Source: an uncultured Clostridia bacterium (GTDB taxonomy: Bacteria; Bacillota; Clostridia; TANB77; CAG-508). From it: a stretch of DNA of 51,047 nt. Location: NCBI GenBank assembly GCA_934141445.1, contig CAKPCF010000010.1, positions 1-51,047 on the forward strand, read 5' to 3'. The notes beneath the pieces are model-generated. The model ran no database searches and had not been told where the DNA came from. It saw nothing but the letters and a program-made list of their open reading frames with translations. The position numbers and the translations under genes were made by a program. Every line of letters starts with the position of its first letter. Within the stretch, counting starts at the first letter, position 1. Shown here piece after piece: positions 34,528-42,966 of this stretch.

Positions 34528-34818
34528 TTATACATTTATACTTCCTTTTGCACCTAAATCAGCATCTTTTAAAATGTTATTTTCTTGTAAATAAATTCCT
34601 GCAAATTCTTCATAGCTTAAATATCGATTTAGATTTTTAGCACTAATTCCTGTATTGTTTAAAATGTCTTGCTTTGTTGTTCCAGCAACAAAGTTTTCTT
34701 CCATAAATCCTTTTAATTTACTTAAATCTGCAACATCTTTTCTTTTACATTCTTGGCATACTTCTGTATCTGTTGTATATAAACAACCACAACGAGCACA
34801 TTTTTTAATAACTCCCAT
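34528..34818 (-). CDS. Zinc-ribbon / helix-turn-helix protein, YvyF-like layout
   Basis: A 96-residue protein with an N-terminal zinc ribbon (KKCARCGCLY ... VCQECKRK), a helical middle and a helix-turn-helix-like segment (TTKQDILNNTGISAKNLNRYL). This layout resembles the small flagellar-operon protein YvyF (TIGR03826), but no flagellar genes are present, so the name is uncertain. The C-terminus is acidic and polar. It sits between secF and tyrS in one direction; the hairpin after it probably ends the transcript. Confidence 0.6.
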   Translation of the reverse strand: MGVIKKCARCGCLYTTDTEVCQECKRKDVADLSKLKGFMEENFVAGTTKQDILNNTGISAKNLNRYLSYEEFAGIYLQENNILKDADLGAKGSINV

Positions 34819-34903
34819 ATTACATTTCCTTTCTTGAAGTACAAATTTTTTATATAAGACATTTTATCATATAATTTTCAAAAAAGAAACATTTAAATAC
34901 AAA

Positions 34904-35575
34904 TTATTTGCTTTTTTTCTTTTTTTGACTTTTACTTTTCTCTTCAGATAACTTCAATTCATATTTTCCTAAATAAACACAACATTCTGCAACTACAATT
35001 ATTGTTAATAAAGTTATATAAGAAGGTACTACTGGAATTCTGCATATTGCTATAATACTTAGTATTGCTAAAACAGTAAGCACTATTTTTAAAATTAAAT
35101 TTCCTAATAATTTTAAAGTATTTAATTTTCTAAATCTAATAGCTATATATGCCATTATTATAAAAATTGATATACATATTGGTTTTATATAAGGTGTAAC
35201 CCAATCTCTAATTCTAACATTTGGAATATTAGAAATTTTTAAATCATCAACTGTTTTTTCTTGTTCGTATTTTTCATTTAATTTGTTAACTAAATTTGTT
35301 TTTTGTTCATCTGTAATTGAAGAAACATTTATTGCAAAAGCTTCATTAAAAAATTCTACTTCTTTTACAATAAATCTTTCATTTCCAAATACATCCTTGC
35401 AAATATTTTTTATATCACTCATCTCATAATTTTTTTCTAGATTATAAGTTATTTCTTTATGTTGTTCTAACATAAGATCTACATTAAATCCCTTTAATAA
35501 AACAACTACTATACCAGCAATTATCAATAAAGCTAAACCTAAATATAAAATCTTTTTATTCATTTCTTTATTCAT
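34904..35575 (-). CDS. secF: Divergent SecF-like protein
   Basis: A 223-residue membrane protein in the place of secF, 25 bases downstream of secD. The first helix and following GFNVDLMLEQHKEITYNLE are the SecF-type beginning, and a small extracytoplasmic domain (about 35-110) precedes three helices (PICISIFIIMAYIAIRF, LGNLILKIVLTVLAILSI, ITLLTIIVVAECCVYLG). Normal SecF has six helices, an N-terminal DFTGG block and a charged TM4 motif; these are missing here. A Lys-rich tail ends the protein. By position it is SecF, which with SecD uses proton-motive force to aid export; the loss of core residues questions that role. Confidence 0.65.
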   Translation of the reverse strand: MNKEMNKKILYLGLALLIIAGIVVVLLKGFNVDLMLEQHKEITYNLEKNYEMSDIKNICKDVFGNERFIVKEVEFFNEAFAINVSSITDEQKTNLVNKLNEKYEQEKTVDDLKISNIPNVRIRDWVTPYIKPICISIFIIMAYIAIRFRKLNTLKLLGNLILKIVLTVLAILSIIAICRIPVVPSYITLLTIIVVAECCVYLGKYELKLSEEKSKSQKKKKSK

Positions 35576-35600
35576 TATATATCTCTTTCCTTTCTACAGT

Positions 35601-37037
35601 CTAGTTTTTAGTTCCTCTGCCTAAATATAAAGCTTTCACTGCAGTAAAATTATAAATTACTTGTATAAATAGACACCAGAATATAATCATACCTACACTA
35701 CCAACAGTTATGTTAGACATGAATGTAAAAATAACTGCTACAACTCCTACTGGAATAATAGATAAATAATATTTAATCATTGTTTTATTTAATGCTTCTG
35801 ATGAAGTCTTTTGTTTTAATGCTTTTAATAACATTTTTAAAAATACTATGTTTAAAATTATCATTGATATAAATGCTAAAACCGCATTTATAGTAATAGT
35901 TACCTTTGTATATCTAAAAATCAAACTTGTTAATGCAACAAAACCAATATTTGCAATTCCTGCAAGTACACCATTTAATTTAAATTTAATTCCAAAAGCT
36001 ACAGTTACTAGTGCTAATATTACTACTAAAGCAACTTTTGCAATTATAATATCTTGTTCTGTAAATTCAGATTTTATAAAGTTATCTGAATTTAATGTAT
36101 AAACAACTGAAGTTTGTCCATCATTCATGATTGTTGCCATAAATTGTGCTGTTGTATATAAATTTTTAAATTCTGATACATCTGTTGTTGTATCTCCTAA
36201 AGGAATTTGAATTATTCCATCAGTTAATTCTTCACCAAAATATGTAGTTAATAAAGTTTGTCCATCTAAAGTAATTTCAACATAAGTTTTTGTTGAATTT
36301 CCTTCTTCATCTTTTACTTCTACATATTGTTTACTCATTTCTTTTAATTTTTCAGTTCCAGCTTCATCAAATGTAATTTGTAACATTGTTCTATATCCTT
36401 CTGAAGAATTTGAAGAATAAACAGCCTCAACTTTTTTTACATCTTTACCATCTATTAAAATAATACCTGTTTGACTATCTATAATTTGAAGATTACCTTT
36501 AGTTTGAACTAATTCATAAATAGAATTAACATCTGAAGAGTCTGGAACATCTATAACTAAATTTCCTGTAACACTATCTAATCTAATATCATATTCTGAT
36601 ATACCTTGTTTGTTAAATCTATTTTGAATAACTTTTTTTGTTTTTTCATAGTTATCTTTTGTTAAAACACTATCTTCATTTTTCTTTATTTTTCTTGTTT
36701 CTTTAGCATAGCTAAGCTCTGTGCTTTCTGTATTTTCTGTTGTTTCTGAATTATCATCTGTTGATAAAGAAACTCCATTATTGCTACTTTTTTCCTTTAC
36801 TTCTCCAAGTATATTTCCATCATCATCAACATATACTTCTTTTTCTTCTTCACTTGTATCTACTACAAATTTCAACTCTCTAGTACCATTTAATTCCATT
36901 CCATAAGTATAATCTGGAATTATATTTTTAAATTGGTTTAAAGATTTTCCAAAAACACCTGCAAATGCTATCAATGCTATTAAAATAATCATCAATATCA
37001 ATGCTATTGTTCTGATTTTTTTTAAGTTTTTTTCCAC
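35601..37037 (-). CDS. secD: Divergent SecD-like protein translocase subunit
   Basis: A 478-residue SecD. One N-terminal helix, then YTYGMELNGTRELKFVVD (a form of the GLDLxGG block), a Ser/Glu/Asn-rich insert (about 70-115), the periplasmic P1 region with VIQNRFNKQGISEYDIRL and GNLVIDVPD, and five C-terminal helices from about 330. Normal SecD has a GMAVDANVLIFERI motif in that part, carrying the Asp of the proton path; here the matching helix reads INAVLAFISMIILNIVFL with no acidic residue. The start is a GTG preceded by GGAGG. secF follows. yajC, normally nearby, is absent. Confidence 0.85.
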   Translation of the reverse strand: MEKNLKKIRTIALILMIILIALIAFAGVFGKSLNQFKNIIPDYTYGMELNGTRELKFVVDTSEEEKEVYVDDDGNILGEVKEKSSNNGVSLSTDDNSETTENTESTELSYAKETRKIKKNEDSVLTKDNYEKTKKVIQNRFNKQGISEYDIRLDSVTGNLVIDVPDSSDVNSIYELVQTKGNLQIIDSQTGIILIDGKDVKKVEAVYSSNSSEGYRTMLQITFDEAGTEKLKEMSKQYVEVKDEEGNSTKTYVEITLDGQTLLTTYFGEELTDGIIQIPLGDTTTDVSEFKNLYTTAQFMATIMNDGQTSVVYTLNSDNFIKSEFTEQDIIIAKVALVVILALVTVAFGIKFKLNGVLAGIANIGFVALTSLIFRYTKVTITINAVLAFISMIILNIVFLKMLLKALKQKTSSEALNKTMIKYYLSIIPVGVVAVIFTFMSNITVGSVGMIIFWCLFIQVIYNFTAVKALYLGRGTKN

Positions 37038-37049
37038 CGTATTTTCCTC

Positions 37050-37709
37050 CTATAATAAGTTTGTATTATTGATAATCAATTCAAACCATAATCCTAAATA
37101 TTTTGCTGCTCTTTTACTCATCTTTGTTCTATCCATAAATATTTCAAAATAATCTATTACTGGGCAAATTTTTGTATCTATAGTTAAATTTAAAATTGCT
37201 TTTCTTTGCTCTTTATCAATTATTAAATCTGAATTTGTAACAGCATAATTTACTTCATCATGTTTATCAAACAAACTTCTATCTTTTTTTGATACCCTGC
37301 TTCTATGTGCATCTGATTTATCTGCTAAAATAATAGCTGCTGATATATCACTTACAGCTGTTCCAGTAACTTCATCATGATTTCCTATAGCCATCATAAT
37401 TTCTGTTCTATCGGATACATCCATATTCATGTCTTTTAATATTTCATAAGCTAGAATTGCTCCTGTATGTGCGTGATCTACACGATTTATAGAATTTCCT
37501 ATATCATGCATGTATCCAGCAATTTTAGCCAGCTCAATTCTATGCTCATCATATCCCAAAGTTTTTAAAACATAAGCTGCTCTTTCTGCAACTAAACCAA
37601 CATGTCTTGAAGAGTGTTCTGTGTATCCTAATACATCTAATTGCTTTTGTGCATTTTTTATAAGCTCTTTAACTTCTACATTATTAACAACATCATCAAA
37701 AGTAACCAT
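37050..37709 (-). CDS. HD-domain hydrolase
   Basis: A 219-residue metal-dependent phosphohydrolase of the HD superfamily, which usually acts on nucleotides or signalling phosphodiesters. Metal-binding residues: the first His in SSRHVGLVAERAA, the HD pair in GYMHDIGNS, a further His in VDHAHTGA and GNHDE, and Asp in LADKSDAH. Cytosolic, no membrane segment. Strong AGGAGG site. It is 13 bases upstream of secD. HD genes of this type occur beside secDF in several Clostridia, which I recall but cannot check. Substrate unknown. Confidence 0.85.
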   Translation of the reverse strand: MVTFDDVVNNVEVKELIKNAQKQLDVLGYTEHSSRHVGLVAERAAYVLKTLGYDEHRIELAKIAGYMHDIGNSINRVDHAHTGAILAYEILKDMNMDVSDRTEIMMAIGNHDEVTGTAVSDISAAIILADKSDAHRSRVSKKDRSLFDKHDEVNYAVTNSDLIIDKEQRKAILNLTIDTKICPVIDYFEIFMDRTKMSKRAAKYLGLWFELIINNTNLL

Positions 37710-37821
37710 ACTATCCTCCTATGTAAATCTTTGTTAATTTTATATTAAAAGACAAAAAATATCAACTACTTTTTAGCATTTTTTGCATTTTATAGCTCAC
37801 TTGCTGTTAAAAATCAAATTT

Positions 37822-38193
37822 TTATTTAGTTTTTAAATTAACCCCTAATATTCCACCAATAATTCCTGAAATAATTCCCACACAAATCATTATACAAGAT
37901 GACATATTAAGTGAAAAATTTCCATTAGCAAAACTTGAAATTATATAAAGAATAAACATATATAATATACCTAAAATAATTCCATTTATAATACCTCTTT
38001 CTTTCAATTTCTTAGATACAACAAAACTTCCTATCATAATACAAACACTAGAAATTACTATAATAGATGGACTAATAATTTCCTCTGAAGTATCTGTAAA
38101 ATTTAATATTGCTGAAAGTAACATTAAAGCTACAATCGTTAAACCAATAGATAAAACAAGTGATTTTCCAAAATCAAACATAAAACTTTTCAT
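37822..38193 (-). CDS. TIGR04086 family membrane protein
   Basis: A 123-residue protein with four hydrophobic helices and little else, matching the TIGR04086 family that is common near secDF, yajC and tgt in Clostridia. The start is set at MKSFMFDF, with AGAAAGGA 9 bases before it; the TTG two codons upstream is less likely. In many relatives a SCIFF (six-cysteine) peptide gene lies beside it; none is visible here. Confidence 0.8.
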   Translation of the reverse strand: MKSFMFDFGKSLVLSIGLTIVALMLLSAILNFTDTSEEIISPSIIVISSVCIMIGSFVVSKKLKERGIINGIILGILYMFILYIISSFANGNFSLNMSSCIMICVGIISGIIGGILGVNLKTK

Positions 38194-38303
38194 AAACAAA
38201 ATTCCTTTCTCTATCCAGAAACAATTTACAAATAGTTTCTGTTATTTAATAACCAATATCTTTTTATAGATTTTATGCTTGAAATCAATTTTTATACCTA
38301 TAT

Positions 38304-38333
38304 AAAAAAAGAGTATAAGAAAATCTTATACTC
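38304..38333 (-). terminator. Terminator of the WG-repeat gene
   Basis: A 10-bp perfect stem (GAGTATAAGA / TCTTATACTC) with an AAA loop; on the minus strand it is followed by seven T's. Confidence 0.85.
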
Positions 38334-38414
38334 CACATCTATATAAGCATAGGAAAACTACATATACCATTAAATTTTTACCCATACGCTATATTTATGT
38401 TGAAACATCAAATA

Positions 38415-39992
38415 CTACTCAACAACGATATTTTCTGTAGTATTTTCTATTTCGTTACTTATTGTACTACTATTATTTTCATTTGTCAAATCATTTTCAA
38501 CATTCTCTGTATTTTTTTCAGTTACAGATATCAAATTATTATCTTTAATATATTGTACAAGATCCATTTGAACATCATTTACATCCATATAATAATTCGT
38601 GATTCCAGCTTTTGTAATTGAATAAAATCTACTACAAACGGTTGGTATAATTATTCTTTTAGTTGCTACATCATAAACTCCATAGCCACCATTTTGATTT
38701 ATAATAATTCCTTGAACTCCTGTACTTTCTGGCAAAATTAGTAATCCTTCTTCACCATTTGTTGTAGTTGTTTGTGAATTACTTGAAGTAGTTGATTTTT
38801 TTTCTTTTTCTACTGAATATCCTAGTCCATCATATACAGTTTTTGCAAGTTCAGTTCCATCTACATCAAATAAGCCATATTTTGTACCTTGTTTTACAGG
38901 TATACAAGTTTCAAATAACACTCTTGGATCTTTTACTTGATCTTCAAATTCATTGTTTTCTATTTTTCCATTTGTATCAGCTAAGCCAATTTGACTATAT
39001 TCAGCATGAATTACAACTTCACCTTTTCTATTTAATACACCATATTTTCCATTTTTTTCTACAAGATATAATTGCTTTTCTGCATTGTATACAGAAATAG
39101 AATCATATTCTGTTGGTTTTATAATTGTTTTACCATCACTTGATAATAAACCAATATTATTATTTGCATATACAAAAAATTCTTTTACATTTTGAATAAA
39201 TTCAACTTCATCATATTTAACACTAATTACTTCTTCACCTTTTGAATTTATTACTCCATACTTTTGGTCTTTTCCTACAACTACTAAACCATAAACTAGT
39301 GCTCTTACATTTTCATATTCACCAGTAATAGTTGTATATCCTAGATTTGTAGCAATTCTTTTAGCCTTTGCATATAAATTTGCTAAAGAATATATCCTAA
39401 TTCTATTTTTTTCACTTACATTTATTTGAACATTAAATACTTCTGGCAAAATTTCAAATGGTAAATATATATTTCCGTTAATCAATTTTGCTGGACTATT
39501 CAAAGAATAAACTTCTTTAGTCTCGTCTGAAGATTTAACTGTAAGTCTTGAACCAAAGTTTTTCTCTTCTAAAGTAACTCTTTCTTCTGATAAACCATCT
39601 TTCGAATTCAATATATATTTTGTAATTGTCTCTGAATCAACTTTTATAGAAACAGCTTCATGTAAACTTGAAATATAACAGCTGTCATCATCTTCAGTAT
39701 ATTTTCCATACTCCCCTTTAGTATAAGTACAATCTAACATTTTAGCTATTTCTTTTGCATTTATATAAGTTTCATCTCCAACACTTGTTAATAATGTAGA
39801 ACTTATCGTTTTTTGTGTTCCATCTACATATAATTTTAATGTTTGAGCATCTTTATATTTCATAAACACAATCAAAATAAATAAAAAAGCAATCAATACA
39901 GCACATAGTATAATCAATATCAATACTAATCTTTTCTTTTTATTTCTGCTTTCATTTTCTTTTATGAATTTATCACTATCTTCTAAATTCAT
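38415..39992 (-). CDS. Membrane-anchored WG-repeat protein with stalk-like domain
   Basis: A 525-residue extracytoplasmic protein with an N-terminal helix (RLVLILIILCAVLIAFLF) as anchor. Residues 55-220 resemble the copper-amine-oxidase-N/stalk domain common in Clostridia (LYVDGTQKTISSTLL; YINAKEIAKML; YLPFEILPEVFNV). After that come WG repeats, for example KYGVINSKGEEVISVKYDEV, IGLLSSDGKTIIKPTEYDSI and KYGVLNRKGEVVIHAEY. The tail is rich in Asn, Glu and Thr. AAGGA precedes the ATG. It sits downstream of tgt, where many Firmicutes have yajC. Function unknown; cell-wall contact or envelope scaffolding is plausible. Confidence 0.85.
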   Translation of the reverse strand: MNLEDSDKFIKENESRNKKKRLVLILIILCAVLIAFLFILIVFMKYKDAQTLKLYVDGTQKTISSTLLTSVGDETYINAKEIAKMLDCTYTKGEYGKYTEDDDSCYISSLHEAVSIKVDSETITKYILNSKDGLSEERVTLEEKNFGSRLTVKSSDETKEVYSLNSPAKLINGNIYLPFEILPEVFNVQINVSEKNRIRIYSLANLYAKAKRIATNLGYTTITGEYENVRALVYGLVVVGKDQKYGVINSKGEEVISVKYDEVEFIQNVKEFFVYANNNIGLLSSDGKTIIKPTEYDSISVYNAEKQLYLVEKNGKYGVLNRKGEVVIHAEYSQIGLADTNGKIENNEFEDQVKDPRVLFETCIPVKQGTKYGLFDVDGTELAKTVYDGLGYSVEKEKKSTTSSNSQTTTTNGEEGLLILPESTGVQGIIINQNGGYGVYDVATKRIIIPTVCSRFYSITKAGITNYYMDVNDVQMDLVQYIKDNNLISVTEKNTENVENDLTNENNSSTISNEIENTTENIVVE

Positions 39993-40015
39993 CTCTGCAC
40001 CAATCCTTCCCCAAA

Positions 40016-41152
40016 TTACTCTTTTGTGTAGCCGTATTTTTTGTAAAATTCATCTCTAAAATTTAATAAATTATCATTTTCTATTTCTATTCTAACTCTA
40101 TCCATCAATTTAGTCAAGAATCTTAAATTGTGTATTGAAAGTAATCTAATACCTAAAATTTCCTTTGTATTCAATAAATGTCTAATATATGCTCTAGTAT
40201 AATTTTTACAAGTATAGCAATCACATTCTGGATCTAGTGGTGTGAAATCTCTTTCATAAGTTGCATTTCTTACAACCACCTTACCGTTTGACGTCATTGC
40301 TGTACCATGTCTAGCTATTCTTGTAGGAAGTACACAATCACACATATCTATACCAGCTAAAGCTGCTTCTATTAAATAGTCTGGTGTACCTACCCCCATC
40401 AAATAACGTGGTTTATTTTCTGGCATTAAAGGAGTTGTATATCTTAAAATATCTAAAAATTCTGGTTTTGGTTCACCAACACTAATTCCACCGATTGCAT
40501 ATCCAGGAAAGTCTAATTCAATTAAATCTTTTGCTGATTTTTCTCTTAAATCTTTGAAAAATCCTCCTTGAATTATTCCAAATAGACCTTGTTTATCAGT
40601 TGTTGTATGATATTCTTTACATCTTTTAGCCCATCTTGTTGTTCTTTCCATTGAATTTTTAGTATATTCATAAGTTGAAGGATATGGACAACATTCATCA
40701 AAAGCCATCATTATATCAGAACCTAAAGCTTCTTGAATTTCCATTGAAATTTCTGGACTAATATATTTTTTACTTCCATCTAAGTGAGACCTAAATTCAA
40801 CTCCCTCTTCTGTTATTTTACGAAGTGGACCTAAACTAAATACTTGAAATCCACCACTATCTGTTAAAATAGGTCTATCCCAATTCATAAATTTGTGAAG
40901 TCCACCAGCCTCTTTTACAAGTTCATGGCCTGGTCTTAAAAATAAATGATATGTGTTACTTAAAATTATTTGTGCATGTACCATTTCTTTTAACTCATCT
41001 GGTGTCATAGCTTTTACTGTAGCTTGTGTTCCAACAGGCATAAAAATTGGTGTTTGGATATCTCCATGAGGAGTATGTATTACACCTCTTCTAGCTCCTG
41101 AATTTTTATCAACATGTAATAGCTCATAAGTTATTGCTTGTTTTTGTTCCAT
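40016..41152 (-). CDS. tgt: tRNA-guanine transglycosylase
   Basis: Exchanges guanine-34 of tRNA-Asp, -Asn, -His and -Tyr for preQ1. The 378 residues hold the catalytic TDSGGFQVFSL (base-binding Asp), MAFDECCPYP, GIIQGGFF, the nucleophile Asp in DMCDCVLPTR, and the zinc site CDCYTCKNYTRAYIRHL. Full length. It follows queA, the next enzyme of the pathway, which is typical; coaE precedes. Confidence 0.98.
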   Translation of the reverse strand: MEQKQAITYELLHVDKNSGARRGVIHTPHGDIQTPIFMPVGTQATVKAMTPDELKEMVHAQIILSNTYHLFLRPGHELVKEAGGLHKFMNWDRPILTDSGGFQVFSLGPLRKITEEGVEFRSHLDGSKKYISPEISMEIQEALGSDIMMAFDECCPYPSTYEYTKNSMERTTRWAKRCKEYHTTTDKQGLFGIIQGGFFKDLREKSAKDLIELDFPGYAIGGISVGEPKPEFLDILRYTTPLMPENKPRYLMGVGTPDYLIEAALAGIDMCDCVLPTRIARHGTAMTSNGKVVVRNATYERDFTPLDPECDCYTCKNYTRAYIRHLLNTKEILGIRLLSIHNLRFLTKLMDRVRIEIENDNLLNFRDEFYKKYGYTKE

Positions 41153-41216
41153 TTTTCTTTAAATGATATATAGTTATATCATTATCTCCTTTCTTTCTAT
41201 TTCTAATGCTGTAATT

Positions 41217-42242
41217 CTAACAAATAAACATTGCATCTCCAAAACTAAAGAACTTATATTTATCTTTTACTGCTTCATTATAAGCTTCCATTATAAAATC
41301 TTTTCCTGCTAGTGTTGATACTAACATTATTAAAGTTGATTGTGGTAAGTGAAAATTTGTAACTAAACAATCTACACATTTGAATTTGTATCCTGGATAA
41401 ATAAATATACTTGTATCTGTTTCAATAGCTTTCATTTTTCCATTTTCATCAGAAACTGACTCTAAAACTCTACAAGATGTAGTTCCAACTGCAATTATTC
41501 TATGTCCGTTTTCTCTTGCTCTATTTATCTTATCTGCTTCTTCTTGTTTTACTATAAAATGTTCTGAATGCATTTGATGTTCTTCGACATTTTCAACTTT
41601 AACAGGTCTAAATGTTCCAATTCCAACATGAAGTGTTACTTTAGCAATTTCAACACCTTTTTCTTTTATCTTTTCTAGTAATTCTTCTGTAAAATGTAAA
41701 CCTGCTGTTGGTGCAGCTGCTGAACCTTCATATTTAGCATAAACAGTTTGATATTTTTCATTTTCTTCTTTGATATTTTCTTTAATATATGGTGGTAATG
41801 GCATTAAACCTATCTGGTCTAAAATTTCATTGAAAATTCCTTCGTAAGTAAATCTTACTCTTCTATTTCCACCTGGTAATGTTTCTAAAACTTCTGCATT
41901 TAATAATCCATCTCCAAAAGTAACTTTAGCACCTGCTTTTAATTTATTTCCTGGTCTTACCATTGCTTCCCAGTCATCATTTTCAATTCTTTTCAATAGT
42001 AAAAATTCTACATTTGCTCCAGTATCTTTTTTTCCATATAATCTTGCTGGTATAACTTTTGTATCATTTATTACAAGACAGTCTCCAGGTTCTAAATAAT
42101 CTATTATATCTTTAAATACTTTGTGTTCAATTGTTTTTGTATCTCTATGAAGTACCATAAGTCTTGCTTCATCTCGCTTATCATATGGATGTTGAGCAAT
42201 TAGTTCTTCTGGTAAATCATAATCAAAATCTGTAACTTTCAT
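41217..42242 (-). CDS. queA: S-adenosylmethionine:tRNA ribosyltransferase-isomerase
   Basis: Converts preQ1-tRNA to epoxyqueuosine-tRNA with S-adenosylmethionine. The 341 residues match the family: the opening LPEELIAQHPYDKRDEARL, LVINDTKVIPARLYG, AAPTAGLHFTEELLEKI, HVGIGTFRPVKVE, and the C-terminal TNFHLPQSTLIMLVS and FFSFGDAMFI. AAGGGAT precedes the ATG. queA sits 64 bases upstream of tgt, so they are cotranscribed, with queH in the same window. Confidence 0.98.
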   Translation of the reverse strand: MKVTDFDYDLPEELIAQHPYDKRDEARLMVLHRDTKTIEHKVFKDIIDYLEPGDCLVINDTKVIPARLYGKKDTGANVEFLLLKRIENDDWEAMVRPGNKLKAGAKVTFGDGLLNAEVLETLPGGNRRVRFTYEGIFNEILDQIGLMPLPPYIKENIKEENEKYQTVYAKYEGSAAAPTAGLHFTEELLEKIKEKGVEIAKVTLHVGIGTFRPVKVENVEEHQMHSEHFIVKQEEADKINRARENGHRIIAVGTTSCRVLESVSDENGKMKAIETDTSIFIYPGYKFKCVDCLVTNFHLPQSTLIMLVSTLAGKDFIMEAYNEAVKDKYKFFSFGDAMFIC

Positions 42243-42275
42243 TTTATCCCTTCCTTAATTTATTCTAATATATTT

Positions 42276-42869
42276 TTAACAATATTCTTTAATTATTTTC
42301 TTTACTGCATTTCTTAAAACAATTGTATTATCCGAATTATTTTCTAGAATCAAGTCAGCTCGTTCTCTAAAAAAACTATCTTCCTTTTGTATTTTTAATC
42401 TCTGTTTTGCTACTTCAGCTGATATTCCATCTCTTTTGCATATTCGTCTGATTTTAACATTTTCATCAGCTACAACACCAATTATATAATCACAATATTC
42501 ATCTAAACCAGCTTCATATAACAATGGAGCATCTATTCCTACTAATCTTTCTCCAATTGTTTCAAATATTTTAATTCTTGCTAAAATTTCATCTACAACA
42601 TACTTAAAAGTCAACTGATTTAACTTATTAAGAGCTTCTTCATCATTATAAATTATATCACTTAACTTTTTTCTGTCTAAATTGCCATTTTCTTTTAATA
42701 TTTCTTTTCCAAAAGTTAATACTATTTTTTTCATATACTCAGTATTTGGAGAATTTAATTCTCTTGATACTTTATCACAATCTATTACTTTAATACTGTT
42801 ATTTCTGAAAATTTCACTTAAAGTTGTTTTTCCAGAACCTGAATTACCAGTAATTCCTATTATTTTCAT
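42276..42869 (-). CDS. coaE: Dephospho-CoA kinase
   Basis: Last step of coenzyme A synthesis: ATP-dependent phosphorylation of dephospho-CoA. The 197 residues show the P-loop GITGNSGSGKTTLS, the DCDKVSREL acceptor-binding motif, IDAPLLYEAGLD, and the lid RICKRDGIS. Start at MKIIGITG: AGAAAGGA lies 10 bases before it, and the longer frame is not supported by the family. It leads the coaE-queA-tgt run. Confidence 0.96.
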   Translation of the reverse strand: MKIIGITGNSGSGKTTLSEIFRNNSIKVIDCDKVSRELNSPNTEYMKKIVLTFGKEILKENGNLDRKKLSDIIYNDEEALNKLNQLTFKYVVDEILARIKIFETIGERLVGIDAPLLYEAGLDEYCDYIIGVVADENVKIRRICKRDGISAEVAKQRLKIQKEDSFFRERADLILENNSDNTIVLRNAVKKIIKEYC

Positions 42870-42916
42870 TTTATATAATTCCTTTCTCAAGGTAAAATTT
42901 TTTTATTTATTATAGC

Positions 42917-42943
42917 GTGGTGTTCCCTAACAGAGAACACCAC
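42917..42943 (-). terminator. Hairpin after the FGE-like gene
   Basis: A 9-bp stem (GTGGTGTTC / GAACACCAC) with a 9-base loop, more GC-rich than anything around it. On the minus strand a TATAATAAAT tail follows, so termination is likely but not typical. Confidence 0.55.
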
Positions 42944-42966
42944 ACTAGATTAGAATGGAAAATCAG

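Noticed and set aside
34414..34528. T-box riboswitch before tyrS
   Set aside because: The gap is too short and no T-box sequence or specifier-loop structure is visible.
34528..34818. Part of a flagellar operon
   Set aside because: The protein has a YvyF-like layout, but no flagellar gene is in the window; the resemblance is limited to the zinc ribbon and a helix-turn-helix-like segment.
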